Source: Ceratorhiza oryzae-sativae (lineage: Eukaryota > Basidiomycota > Agaricomycetes > Cantharellales > Ceratobasidiaceae). From it: a stretch of DNA of 64,000 nt. How positions within the stretch are numbered: position 1 is the first letter of the stretch; each line of letters opens with the position of its first letter. The translations under genes and the position numbers were made by a program. This document shows, piece by piece, positions 35,312 through 45,328 of this stretch. The DNA lies in the NCBI GenBank assembly GCA_030998015.1, contig JARWMV010000019.1, forward strand, positions 1 through 64,000. Reading direction: 5' to 3'. The notes under the pieces were generated by a model. The model made no database searches. It saw only the letters and a list, made by a program, of their open reading frames with translations, and was not told the DNA's origin.

Positions 35312-37337
35312 TGACACTGCAATAGGTGAGGAGCTGATCCTTATATGAGGTCTCAAGACACTTATATTGGCACTTGCAAGTGATGCAAATGGTGAGGAGC
35401 TCAAGGCTAAGTATATCTGATTGGATCTAAGAAAGAGGATGCATTACAGGGCTCTGGCAGGAGCATATTTATACTCTACATACAAGGCTGTGCTTCTAAC
35501 ATGAGTCATACCATGAACCAATCCTATCCCTCCCAGGCAAGTTATATTCTATGTGAGTGGCAACACAATGGTTCACACAGCAACAGTGTGAGTCATAACC
35601 TCTCAGCCAATAAGGATCCTAGGTGAGTCATAGCTGAAACCACTGAGTCATATTGGTCACCATCTTGAGGTAGTAACAATGGTGCCATTGTCTAAGGATG
35701 GTTACAGTGGTGCAATAAATGTCCATCCCTACTGCAGATGTAATACAGATGAGGAGGGTTTGCTTAGGGTAAGCCTTTGTTTGCTCTCACTCCTAGGGTT
35801 GGGTTTTTCTGGCCTGGATAAAGGAGCTAGTTGTCACATACTCCTATTCTGTCAGGAGCCAATGTGACTGCTGTGCATTTTCTCATGATTATAGTATTTT
35901 CTCTGATTTAATTATGTAAGTTTTACAAGTCATGTGACATGAGGAAGATTCTGGAATCATTGTAAGACACTGATGTGTCCCTGTTTGATAATGGTTTGCC
36001 AATTGTTGTTTGCATCTGTGTAGGCTCAGCTGTGTTCTGAAGAATAGATAAGGAGGGTCAAGTTCAAGGGGAACACCCAAGAACATGACCTCCTGTTGTG
36101 AGTGTTCAGAGTTCTCCCTTAAGATCAGCAGTTAGGTCTTGACACTAGGTCAAGTTCTTCTGCAGTTGTGAGGGTTTCTATCCACTCCACCATCTACACT
36201 CAACTCTGTGCAACCCCTTGGGGCTTGGTCCATGCATTGTTACCCTTTGCCCCTACTTGTGGCTTTTGGACCATAATTGGCATTGGTCTTTGGGAATTGA
36301 GAAGTAGCCCTGTAATAGTCTACTGTAAAATGCTGAGGGATCCAGGCCACAAAATAATCAAAAGCAGAAAAGACCCAGGCAGTAACAGGTGTCTACAAGT
36401 TGGACATTACCATTGCCCAACCTTAGGTATCTGCCCCATTTCTCCACATATTGCAGTCTGTGAACCAACCACCTGTGTCACAACCTCTGAACATGGTTGT
36501 TGGACCTTGCTTTACAAGTAGCTAATGTCCTTAAGGGGTCTGGGCTATGTCCTAACTACTGCTGATGTGTGACTTGTGTAGGCTTGATGCCTTTGTATGT
36601 GTCTACTGTCTTGTGGCTTGACACTAAGCATGTCATGCTGAAAATATGCTGAAATTTGGCTCTGGCAGACCAGGATGCATCACATTTAGGCCTTCATGGC
36701 TCCCACTCCTGCTCCTGTGTGTGGAAAGCAGGAATTCCACCAGATTTTTGGCACTCTGGCAGTGTGCTGGCAGCTAGGGTCCTTGCTGCAAGTGCCTGCA
36801 GCTGCCAGCATGCTCAGGAGGAGCAGGATAGGGTTTACATGGCAGAATTGCTGCATGGAGGCTCACAGTACATTTGGGATGACCACAAACGCCACCACAA
36901 CTACTTGATAAGTAGCTTAATAAATGTGCATAATTCATCTGGTTCTAATTACATATTTACTTAGGCAAAAATAAATTATATAGACAGTCCAACAGGTAAA
37001 ATACATGTAAGAAATATTCAGGGGGAATTGCACCCCTCAGTGCCAGCCATGTGAAAGCAATATCATGACTCTTTCTATGCGATGTACTTTCTGTGAGGTA
37101 TGAGATACTATATATTGGATTAGAAGTAAATCCAATCAGTGAAAGATGAGAAATCACCAAATGGGGGTGACACAAACCCTATTCCCTCCATGTGTGCAGC
37201 CTGAGGAAACCAAGAGGTTTGAGGTAAAGTCTATGAAGCCAGATTGATCAGAGTACTTGAAAACCTCTACTCACAAATTATCTCACTGGTAGCTGCCTTG
37301 GATGCACATGAACCAACATGCTGCATCAGACACATAA
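35312..37337. other. Unassigned 2-kb region, possible old LTR inside
   Basis: No gene is supported; open frames here have no family features. The segment about 35838-36100 resembles the LTR of element B (58340-58716) in order of words: TTGTCACATAC, GTCATGTGAC, GGTCAAGTTCA, and CAAGAAC then TGACCTC. It may be an ancient solo LTR of that family, but ends and duplications are not clear. Confidence 0.4.
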
Positions 37338-37885
37338 TATTATGGATTACTAACATTTTCTATTATTTTAGTCTGCTCTGCCAGCCTCAAGCAATGCCTC
37401 TGTAATTAATTTCTGAAATACTTGAATTTGTATGTGCTCCAAATTGTACTATTTTGAGTTCCATTAAATAGTACAAATTTTCCGCTTTCCAACGCATATT
37501 TTATTAAGTTTTTACCATAAGATCTCAGAGAGATACAGAGGTTGCAATATTTCCTCTTATCAAGAGATATGGATTACAACATTGCACTGCTCATATCTTG
37601 GCAACTGCTTACACTATCAAAGCAATCTTATGCTCTATCAATAGCTAATCTTTGGCAGTATCTGCTGCCTGAAGATTGTTGCAATCCACCAGATCCTCAT
37701 GCCAGAAAGGCCTGAAGATCATTAGATTCTTACTGGACCATAAATCAAGATCTAATGACTCCAGTGAGTCAGGAGAGCCTTCCAAATTGATCCAGAAGCT
37801 TCTCTGACTCACTTTATGACTCACTGAGATGTAGCCTCCATTCAGTGCATGTATATACTATGATAATATGATCTACAAGCCAATA
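37338..37885 (-). repeat. Inverted, truncated copy of the 1.3-kb LTR
   Basis: This sequence is the reverse complement of about 12085-12629 of the solo LTR, beginning TATTATGG against TGTTATGG. Similarity is easy to follow over about 548 bp and stops abruptly at CAATA (37885). Differences are mostly C-to-T or G-to-A. It is an old, incomplete copy. Confidence 0.8.
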
Positions 37886-39224
37886 TTGGGTAAAGATGAA
37901 GGACCAGCTTCAGTCACTTGAGCAGGAGGGAATAGAGGTTCTAGCACTCTTCCTGATTGCCTTGGACCTACTCCTATGCATCTAGGATAATCTTTATCTA
38001 CAGGAGTAATTGAAGTTCCTAAGTAACTCTCCAGGTAAGTAGAAGGACCTCTAACTCCCAGAATGCAAGTGGCTTCTATTTGAGAAACGGATTCTGGAGT
38101 GAATAGAGCTTGTAATCTCTTCTCACTTGGGGTCCTTGTAGGAGTAATTGCCCCTAAGGCTTCTGGTCTAGCTGGAGAGCTAGTTACAGGGCCAATGAAG
38201 CTTCTTCCTTGAGCCATAGCTCAAGTAGAAGCAAATGAAGGTTGAATTGCAGTCATGGTAGTATCCTCAGCAGAATCATCTGCTATCCTTGTGATATCTT
38301 CCACTTCCTGCTCTTCTAGTTGAACTAGCTCCTCTCCACCACTCACTGGCTCATCTGGATCCTCCTGAACTTCTAGAGGTTTGAATTCTAGATGACCAGT
38401 AGGAGATCTAATTGAGTTAATAGTATGCTTAGGATGAGGGGCTGGAGCATATTCTGGAGTCTTGGATCTACTCTCAGAATTTTCCCACATTATTTCATTG
38501 AGCTCCCTTTGTTTTCCTTGACCAAGGTCTTGCATAGCTTGGTGTTCAATAAAGAGGTAAGCCAAGAAGCACTCAACCTCATCTCTAAATAATACAAAAG
38601 CAACTTCATGCTGTTTCTTATTGAAAGCAAAATGCTTCCTAGTTTCAGGGAATGCAGGAACATCTGGATGTGGTATAGGATGTCTACTCCTAACTGGGAG
38701 TAGTTGGGACTTGAATGCAGAGAGCTTAGTCCTGAAACTCCTATGCCTGTTCAGGTCAATGAACATGAGAGGTTCTCCAGATGCACTCCAGGTCTGTTCC
38801 AGCCTAAATGTACATAAATAATCCAGTTCTGGCAAGAGATCCTTAAAGAATTCTCTACATCCAATGGATGGATATTTATGTGCATTACATGGGGATGAGG
38901 ACATTCATATATCTTCCTACCCACAGCTCTAACCAACCATCTCCTCTCTGCTATCTCTGGATGCATCCTAGTTAGGTTTGTCATTCTAGTAGCAGCAGGT
39001 TGATAAGTCAGATGCCTTTGCTCTCTAGGAGTAAGAGCAATATATGAACTAGATCCACTTGGAGGGATGGGCAAATATTGTTTGTAATCTACAGTATGTT
39101 GATAATGATAGCTATAGTCTGATTGTACATGCCTGCCTCCTCCATCACTTCCTACCATGGAATCTGATGAATAAGGATCTTCAGCTGGCAATGGTTGGTG
39201 AGTACTATCCCAGAAACTTCCAGG
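37886..39224 (-). pseudogene. Retroelement gag-like ORF remnant, uncertain
   Basis: Three minus-strand frames run one after another with a frame change near 38800-38900 and a TGA at 38218-38220. They read as one acidic, Pro/Glu-rich protein with blocks TNLTRMHPEIAERRWLVRA, EFFKDLLPELDYLCTF, KKQHEVAFVLFRDEVECFLA and an end rich in Glu/Asp. I recognise no domain. Its position between an LTR fragment and another LTR, and its decay, suggest a gag-like retroelement gene; other origins are possible. Confidence 0.45.
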
Positions 39225-39752
39225 TGTCAGAGCCAACAACCTGAACAACAACACCAAACACTGATGAGGCGATGGCAGATCCAAGGGCTGTAATGCCAAG
39301 GATCAAAGACTGCAATGCCTAGAGGGGGACATGCAGTCAAGGGATAGGTTGTGACAACAAGCAGAGGGGATTCAGAAGTGCACTTGTGCTTAAGAGCACT
39401 GGGCAAGTACTAAGTGGCTTGGTGACCAACTCAGGTAGAAGGGATAATTGACAGGAGGTTGAGTTCTGAGGCTTAAGGCTCTCAGACTCTCCCTTATATA
39501 TTCATATGATGAGCTATATCAAATACACATATGGTGTGAGACAACTATCATATGATGTAAGAATGGTGCCATGTAACAGAATATTCCAGAAGGTACAAAC
39601 AGAATGTAAACAACAACAAGGTCATGTGATCATGTAAGTAATTCTATGCATATATCCGATTAAATGGGACTTGTCCAAAAATATGAGAAAGAGAGATGTA
39701 TAAAATATAGGAAAATTATAATAAAATCTGTGTCATGGTCAAGGCCATGACA
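39225..39752. repeat. LTR, 528 bp, TGTCAGAG..CATGACA
   Basis: The segment starts TGTCAGAGCC and ends in a perfect palindrome TGTCATGG..CCATGACA (39731-39752), so it has TG..CA ends, and it contains a TATATATTC promoter-like stretch near 39493. A Gypsy integrase fragment begins immediately to its right. The five bases on either side (CCAGG and TAGGG) do not match, so it is not a simple solo insertion. Confidence 0.6.
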
Positions 39753-40799
39753 TAGGGGGCCCTCTTTCAATGCCAGATTCCTGAAGGCACTCTACAGTTT
39801 GCTCCAAATTGATCCTGAGTTCTCTACAGCCTATCACCTGCAAACAGATGGGCAAATTGAGATCAAGAATTGGTGGGTAGAAGCATACTTGTTTGCCATT
39901 GTAAACTGGAAGCAAACAGACTCAGCAGACTGACTTTGGCAGAATTTGCTCACAACAACACTAGAAGTGAGGGAACATGCAAATCTCCATTTGAGGTTGT
40001 TTATGGTTGCTCCCCAGTCATTGCACCATCTCTGGAATTAACTGGAGTTGCTGTGGCAGAAAAAAGGGCTGTGGAACTCCACCAGACTATCCAGGAAGTC
40101 AAGGCTGCATGCAAATGGACACAGGAACACTACAAATGGGCAGACAAAGGCAAATCTCTCCCAGATTCAAGCATTTGGGATAAAGTTTGGCTTCTGAGCA
40201 CAAATATCACATCTCAGCAACCCAACAAGAGGCTGGATCACAAGCAATATACTCCCTTCCCAATTGCTGAGCACATAGGCTCACATGCATACAAGGTGGA
40301 CCTCCCAGAATGCATGAAGATACACAATGTTTTCCATGTCTCACATTAATCTCCTGTGGTTAAAGACATGGATTTTGGCCATTCCTTTCCACCTCCCCCT
40401 CCAGTAATCACACCCCAGGGGGAGGAACATTACAAGGTTGACAAATTCCTGGATTGGAAAGTCAAGGATGGAAAATGGCACTATAGGGTCAGATGGAAGG
40501 GCTATGGTCCACTCAATGACGCATGGGAAGATTTGGAGGAGCAGAAACACTTGGATGGGAAAATCAGGGACTTCCTGGCAAACCACCCAGATGCTCCTGC
40601 ACCTGGAGACCCTGTTTCTGTGATCAAGCTCCCAGCTAAATTGAGGAGGGCAGGGCAACAGAGCAGCAAGTCCAGAACTGCCTGTTTTGTGCTATTGCAC
40701 TCTGCTGCTGCCTCTCTCACCCCCAATTCTGCTCCACCCTGCCCTACATCACTCCAAAACCACCATGCTGCTGCACCTCAAGTTCAACCACATTGCTGA
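39753..40799 (+). pseudogene. Ty3/Gypsy integrase-chromodomain fragment
   Basis: The fragment starts inside the integrase core at GPSFNARFLKALYSLL, continues with STAYHLQTDGQIE (catalytic Glu) and, after frame changes, LAEFAHNN and FEVVYGCSP. It then has the linker KVWLLSTNI, HAYKVDLP and HNVFHVSH, and a chromodomain (YKVDKFLDWKVKDG, WHYRVRWKGYG). A TAA after FHVSH and several frameshifts break it. Reverse transcriptase and the N-terminal half of integrase are missing. Chromodomains of this kind direct integration toward heterochromatin. Confidence 0.85.
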
Positions 40800-42488
40800 C
40801 ATTGACCTCTACATAAGCACCATCCCCAAGGTCCTGCTCAACTGCCTGGGACAGGAGGACACCTTCTCAGGTGACTGAATGAGCCATTGCACCTGCAGAG
40901 CCCATTGCTGTGTCAGCAGAGGTGTCTAGAAGCACCCTGGCTTTGGGTTTCAATTGTGGCTGGATCTCAATGGCAAGGACACTCCCAAGTAGCTTGCAAC
41001 TGGTATAGAGAAGCTGTGCCAGAATTTTGCAGGACTCCGGCACCTGCAGCAGGACTCCTGCACTTTTTGGCCATTCTGGCACTGGCACTGGCACTGGCTC
41101 GCCAGTTGCCGGAGTCCATGCCAGAATTCTGGCAGGTGCAGGAGCATGCCAGAATCCCGGGACTCCTGCAACTGGCTATGGTCAGAACTCACCACATCAA
41201 GTTGTGTAATAGCTCATTAGATGCGCAGAAGAGAGAGCATTCCGATGATATAGAGCACGTTTCATACGAAATTCATTCTGGCAAATTTTACGCAGTTCTT
41301 TTGTTCGGGTCTTTGTGGCCAACATTTCCAGGGCCATAAACCTCACCACAATCTCTCGCAAAGTAGCTCATTAAATGCGCAAAAATCAGGAGATCACAGA
41401 TATGTCATTTGCTCCGCGCAAAAAATTCGATAACGCATAGTTCGCTCCAAATTGATGCTCAGGAAATATTCTGGGAAATGCGCACATGCTATTTCACCAC
41501 AAAGAAAGCTGTTTGAAGCTTATCCGACCAGCTAGCCTTTCTCCTGAGCTTGAAAAACCCCTACTGACATTATATCTAGTAAATACATTGACTGGATAAC
41601 TATGAACCGGGGTGTGTGCAGGCAACCTCACTGTCAACCCAGCAGAATCACTGCACATGGTCGGAAATTTATGTTATAAGCTTGTTCCAGATGTTTCAGG
41701 TACCTGAGATAGGGCAATAAGCATCCCTGAATCTGTCTGTGATACTAAGAAAGCCAGAATAGCACTGTGTGGGTGTCCATGGCGCATTTCAGGGGGTTTT
41801 CAGCATCAGGGGCGCTGTTCCCCCAGTTTCACCAGCTAAAACACCTTCAATCAGGCTGGTTTTTGGTATATAGAGTCCTTATGATAATGCGCATCGACTC
41901 CGCGCAAGGGAGCGAGGTTTGCACGGCTGGTTTCACTAGCGCTTGTGGCGCTGTTCAGGGGTTTCCCCCTTTATATCGCTGATAACTTTCGATAAAAGCG
42001 TTCGTTTATTATGAAAATATGTGCATTCGATTCCTCTCAGTGAGACGAGTCGATTAGTATGTATATCGCCCCAATTAGAGCTCAGGATAGCGAGCTTGAA
42101 CATCTGCGCATCCCCCTGAATATTTTTCTTAGACGATTCTGCGCCGATACTGCTCATTTCTTAACCGTTTGTAATCAAGTAAAGTACAATTTGATCCGCT
42201 GAATTTTGCGCATTTTATGAGTGCTTAATATATGCAATCCGTGGTGGTCGTGTACAGGTGACAATGTGCCAGTATTCAGGTATGCAGGTATGCAGGTATG
42301 CCAGTACTGCAGGACTCCGCCTAGGACTCTGGCAACCTTGAGGCTATTCTGGCACCTGCACTGGCAACTGGCACGCCGGAATTCGCTGGAATTTTAGCCA
42401 GAATTCTGGCAAGTTCTGGCTGCAGGAGCCTGGCACAGCACCTCTAAACTGGTACCTACTACTGCTGGCTGCATTTCTTTGCTTCAGA
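40800..42488. other. Non-coding region between two GGCACTGGC-rich arrays
   Basis: No gene is recognised. Arrays of short words (GGCACTGGC, GCAGGACTCC and the perfect palindrome GCCAGAATTCTGGC) lie at about 41022-41185 and 42262-42430. The interior of about 1.07 kb differs in character, with words such as TAGCTCATTA(G/A)ATGCGCA twice. It could be a non-autonomous element bounded by the arrays. Confidence 0.45.
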
Positions 42489-43262
42489 TGTCGTGACCCT
42501 CTGGAGGCTCCCTTGTGGAGCACTTAAGTAGTGGCTGTGTTTTACAGTTTGGTGCTATGCAGTATGTATTGAGTGTTCTAGTTACAGTGTTTGCTATGGT
42601 CTATGGTGGTTGACAAGATAAAGCAAGCTGGGGCATCCAGTCTTGTTTTATCCTCCTTATATATACCTGTGGCTGCAGTGGCTGCGGACATATTATCTAA
42701 GCACACTCCGCAGTAGGTGTAGGTTATGTACAGTACTACGGGTTAGGTAATTGTTTGTCTTAAGTTTGTGCGGCTCTGAATCTTATAGAGCCGCATGAGG
42801 TCCGAGGGTCATGTGACCTTTTGGACTTAAGCACCCGGCGCTTAATCGCTGGATAAGCGCCGAGGTCACGTGACAACTCGCTCCTCGCTCCAGGTAACAT
42901 GGGAGAGAAACACTGGAGCGAGTTCAGGGTAACCACCGGCGCTTAATCGTTGTAAGCGCCGAGACGTGACAACTCGCTCCTCGCTCCAGGTAACATGGGA
43001 GAGAAACACTGGAGCGAGTTCAGGGTAACCACCGGCGCTTAATCGTTGGTAAGCGCCGAGATCACGTGACAACTTGCTCCTCGCTCCAGGTAACATGGGA
43101 GAGAAACGCTGGAGCGAGTTCAGGGTAACCACCGGCGCTTAATCGTTGGGTAAGCGCCGAGATCACGTGACCTTGTTTATGGTTTGTTCCGCTTTGGGAA
43201 AAATGCCATAAATCTGTACAATATTCGGTTGTTAGGTTATGTCTGCTAGGCGGGTCATAACA
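42489..43262 (-). repeat. LTR of element A (3' LTR), three sub-repeats
   Basis: This 774-bp copy contains three units of about 95 bp, each with CACGTGAC, an arm pair CTCGCTCC..GGAGCGAG and a hairpin CGGCGCTTA..TAAGCGCCG. It is longer than the right LTR because the latter has two units. It is otherwise nearly identical, which argues for a fairly recent insertion. Confidence 0.9.
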
Positions 43263-43285
43263 TTATCCCCCCCTTTGGACATGTC
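43263..43285 (-). other. Polypurine tract of element A
   Basis: On the coding (minus) strand the bases abutting the 3' LTR read CCAAAGGGGGGGATAA, a typical plus-strand primer site. Its position shows that the Rep cassette lies inside the reverse-transcribed unit. Confidence 0.75.
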
Positions 43286-43340
43286 TTGGGGGATCTCGAG
43301 GCATGTTTCTTTTCTGGGTTCTAAAAGTTTCTAAAAGGTA

Positions 43341-43464
43341 TCTCATATATCGAGGAGGTTAAGGGCGCTGGACTCGAACCAACGACCTTCCGTTCAATGT
43401 GTAATTGATTAGCTAGGAGATGATGAGTCAGGCTAGACCCCTTAACCTCTACGCTACATGAGAT
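43341..43464 (-). other. tRNA-like sequence with A- and B-box matches
   Basis: On the minus strand TAGCGTAGAGG (43456-43446) matches an RNA polymerase III A box, and GGTTCGAGTCC (43380-43370) is a perfect B box. The second lies in a T-arm-like GTTGG/CCAGC stem with a 7-base loop. The outermost TCTCATG and TATGAGA can pair as a 7-bp acceptor-like stem, and GAGGTTAAGGG pairs with CCCTTAACCTC inside it. I could not fold a standard cloverleaf with an anticodon arm, so it is tRNA-like or SINE-like and not a called tRNA gene. Confidence 0.4.
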
Positions 43465-43562
43465 TACTTTCTCCTTGCTTATTTCCTTGTTTAAGCTTAC
43501 TTCTCGACACATGGTCTGTGAATAAAACAGCTTATACAAAGATAATTTATTTTTATTTTATT

Positions 43563-44849
43563 TTAAGGAAAAATAAAAAATGGCTTCCCTCCTGAGTATA
43601 CCCAGTCTACGTTTTTGGATACCCATAAGTCCCCTTCTTCCCCCTCTATGTCCGTCCAGCACTTCATTATGGCCGACCGGCTATTCCCCAGGATCACCGT
43701 CGGCCATACCTTCATTGACTTCACATGAGCATATCTGCCTGTGAAGTCTGCTTCGTACTGGCTCAGGGCTTTGAGCGAGTACTTCCCGTTTGACTGGACC
43801 ATGTCATCCAGGATCCAGACGTCGGCGTCCTCCGACAGATTCCCCACGTTCCAGACGTTGCACATCCGGCTATGGGAGCCCTTGGATCGCGCATACGCCG
43901 TCTTCCCAGTTCCTGTTTCGCCTTCGATCACCAGGATGCGATGGCGCACGCCCCTCCCTCTCTTCTCAGCCTCTTCCGCAAACCATCGGTCCGCCCTGTC
44001 GATGTGCGCCCGGTCTTCTGGGACTTCCAACTCCACCGGGATTGCAGGCATGCATCCCCGGTCCTCCTTATACGTGTACTCAGCATATGCTCGTACCGAG
44101 TTCCACGTCGTCACCATCTGGAGGGGGCGCAGGCGCTTGAATGCCTGGTAGTACTCTTTTTTTGTCACTGAGGCAACAATCTCCGCCCTGTCCTCCAGGT
44201 CCACCTCCGCCCTCGACCTTTTCCTGCCCTTCCCCTTCACCAGGATTTCCTCCAACCTTTCCAAGGTCAGGTCCCCCGCCATCAGCTCCTCTACCTCCTC
44301 GCCGTTAGCTCCGACATCCTTCCAGAGGTAGTTGAAAGCCTCCCTTGCAGGGTTGCCTCCTGGTCCGTCCTTGAGGTCCTTCGGCAGGATGTTGGGGTGT
44401 TGCCCCTCGAAGTCCCAGAACCGGGTGTTCTGGGTGTTCCAGCTGCCCTTCCGCTCCTGACTGATGGAGAGGGCGTGGACATGGAGGGGCCAGGCCGGGT
44501 CGTAGTTTGGTTCCTCAGGGTTGTGGCGTTCCACCACCGCCAAAGTCGCCCAATGATTTGGCCGTTGGCGGCAGAACGCCTCGTATCGGGCGACGAGCCC
44601 ACTTGAGGGCTGATCGCGTAGCTTCGACCAGGTCAGCAGCACCGCCCTGGTCTGGACGCGGAACCGAGGGGCCAGCGCGGTTTCGGTCGGCTCTTCGGAC
44701 CCTCGATCCGTCGGCGTAGGCCGCATAGAAGCAGGTGAGGGGGCTCGGCTTGATACCGAGGGCGCTGGCGATGGCGACGCCGACCTCCACCCTTCGCTTG
44801 ATCTGCTTGGCTGGGGTGTTGCCGCGTTCGATCCATTTCCGCTTAGCAT
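43563..44849 (-). CDS. CRESS-DNA-type replication initiator (Rep), gemini/genomovirus-like
   Basis: A single 428-codon frame from ATG 44849 to the stop at 43563-43565. After a Ser/Pro-rich N-terminus (about 60 residues) come the HUH-endonuclease motifs: AVLLTWSK (motif I, ~69-76), PLHVHALSI (motif II, HVH at 123-125) and FNYLWKDV (motif III, Tyr174 and Lys177). RFWDFEGQHPNI (~143-154) corresponds to the GRS region found in geminivirus and genomovirus Reps. The superfamily 3 helicase follows: Walker A EGETGTGKT (~309-317), Walker B VWILDDM (~344-350) and motif C VILGNS with Asn389. Such Reps nick an origin and drive rolling-circle replication of small circular ssDNA. All catalytic residues are present and there is no internal stop. 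A TATA-like box lies about 80 bp upstream. The gene lies inside an LTR retrotransposon; it is either an endogenised viral gene or one now used by the element. Confidence 0.88.
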   Translation of the reverse strand: MLSGNGSNAATPQPSRSSEGWRSASPSPAPSVSSRAPSPASMRPTPTDRGSEEPTETALAPRFRVQTRAVLLTWSKLRDQPSSGLVARYEAFCRQRPNHWATLAVVERHNPEEPNYDPAWPLHVHALSISQERKGSWNTQNTRFWDFEGQHPNILPKDLKDGPGGNPAREAFNYLWKDVGANGEEVEELMAGDLTLERLEEILVKGKGRKRSRAEVDLEDRAEIVASVTKKEYYQAFKRLRPLQMVTTWNSVRAYAEYTYKEDRGCMPAIPVELEVPEDRAHIDRADRWFAEEAEKRGRGVRHRILVIEGETGTGKTAYARSKGSHSRMCNVWNVGNLSEDADVWILDDMVQSNGKYSLKALSQYEADFTGRYAHVKSMKVWPTVILGNSRSAIMKCWTDIEGEEGDLWVSKNVDWVYSGGKPFFIFP

Positions 44850-45328
44850 CGTTTACAGTTTTAGAGGTATTTGGGGACTGGGAAGAGAGCATGAGGGTGC
44901 GGGTTATCTCGGGCCTTGTGCTTGTCTATATAAGCTGCAAGGTCCGTTTTAATTGTCACCTGACTCCGTCTTGCATTTGTTGTGATCACATGACCTTATT
45001 TCGGTGATGACACATCTCCGAGGGGTGCCCTCCCATCCGTTCCTCCGCGTCAGCCTTGATCCTCGCTACGCTCGGGGCCTCCGCTCCCCCACTTTGGTCG
45101 GTGCCCCCTCTCCAACCCCTCCGGTAGTTAGGGGATAGCGTATATTCACGTGACTAGGCTAGGTCATGTGATTCCTGTGCTTTGTTGTTTGTTTTCCAGC
45201 AGATGGTCACATGTCTGTTGGTGTCACCTGACCAGACCTTGTTTTGATGTTTGTGCATGTTATTGTGTTGCACCATGATTTTTAATGTTTGTGGTTTTGT
45301 TGTTTTCCTTCCTCATCCCGTCTTTACT
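44850..45328. promoter_or_regulatory. Divergent intergenic region with TCACRTGAC iterons
   Basis: This region separates Rep (minus) from the Cys-rich gene (plus). A TATATA box at 44927-44932 fits Rep transcription. TCAC(C/A/G)TGAC occurs at 44956-44964, 44986-44994, 45146-45154, inverted at 45163-45171, and at 45224-45232, with the variant TCACATGTC at 45207-45215. The pair at 45146-45171 forms an imperfect hairpin with an 8-base loop. The same 9-mer recurs in the element's LTRs. A canonical ssDNA-virus nonanucleotide in a loop is not seen. Confidence 0.55.

Noticed and set aside
36168..36964. Open frames in the 35.3-37.3 kb region
   Set aside because: Short, low-complexity, no family features, and not supported by splice extension.
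39225..39752. Simple solo LTR with target duplication
   Set aside because: The flanking pentamers CCAGG and TAG GG do not match and a truncated integrase starts at its edge; kept as an LTR of unclear history.
42866..43171. CACGTG motifs as proof that Rep replicates the LTRs
   Set aside because: CACGTG is a common transcription-factor site; co-occurrence with hairpins is suggestive only and stays a hypothesis.
43341..43464. A standard tRNA gene on the minus strand
   Set aside because: A and B boxes and a T arm are present, but no acceptable D/anticodon-arm fold with an anticodon could be built; kept only as tRNA-like.
45141..45149. TATATTCAC as a geminivirus-type nonanucleotide next to Rep
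   Set aside because: It only resembles the canonical sequence, is not in the loop of a hairpin and overlaps an iteron; it is not sufficient to call an origin.
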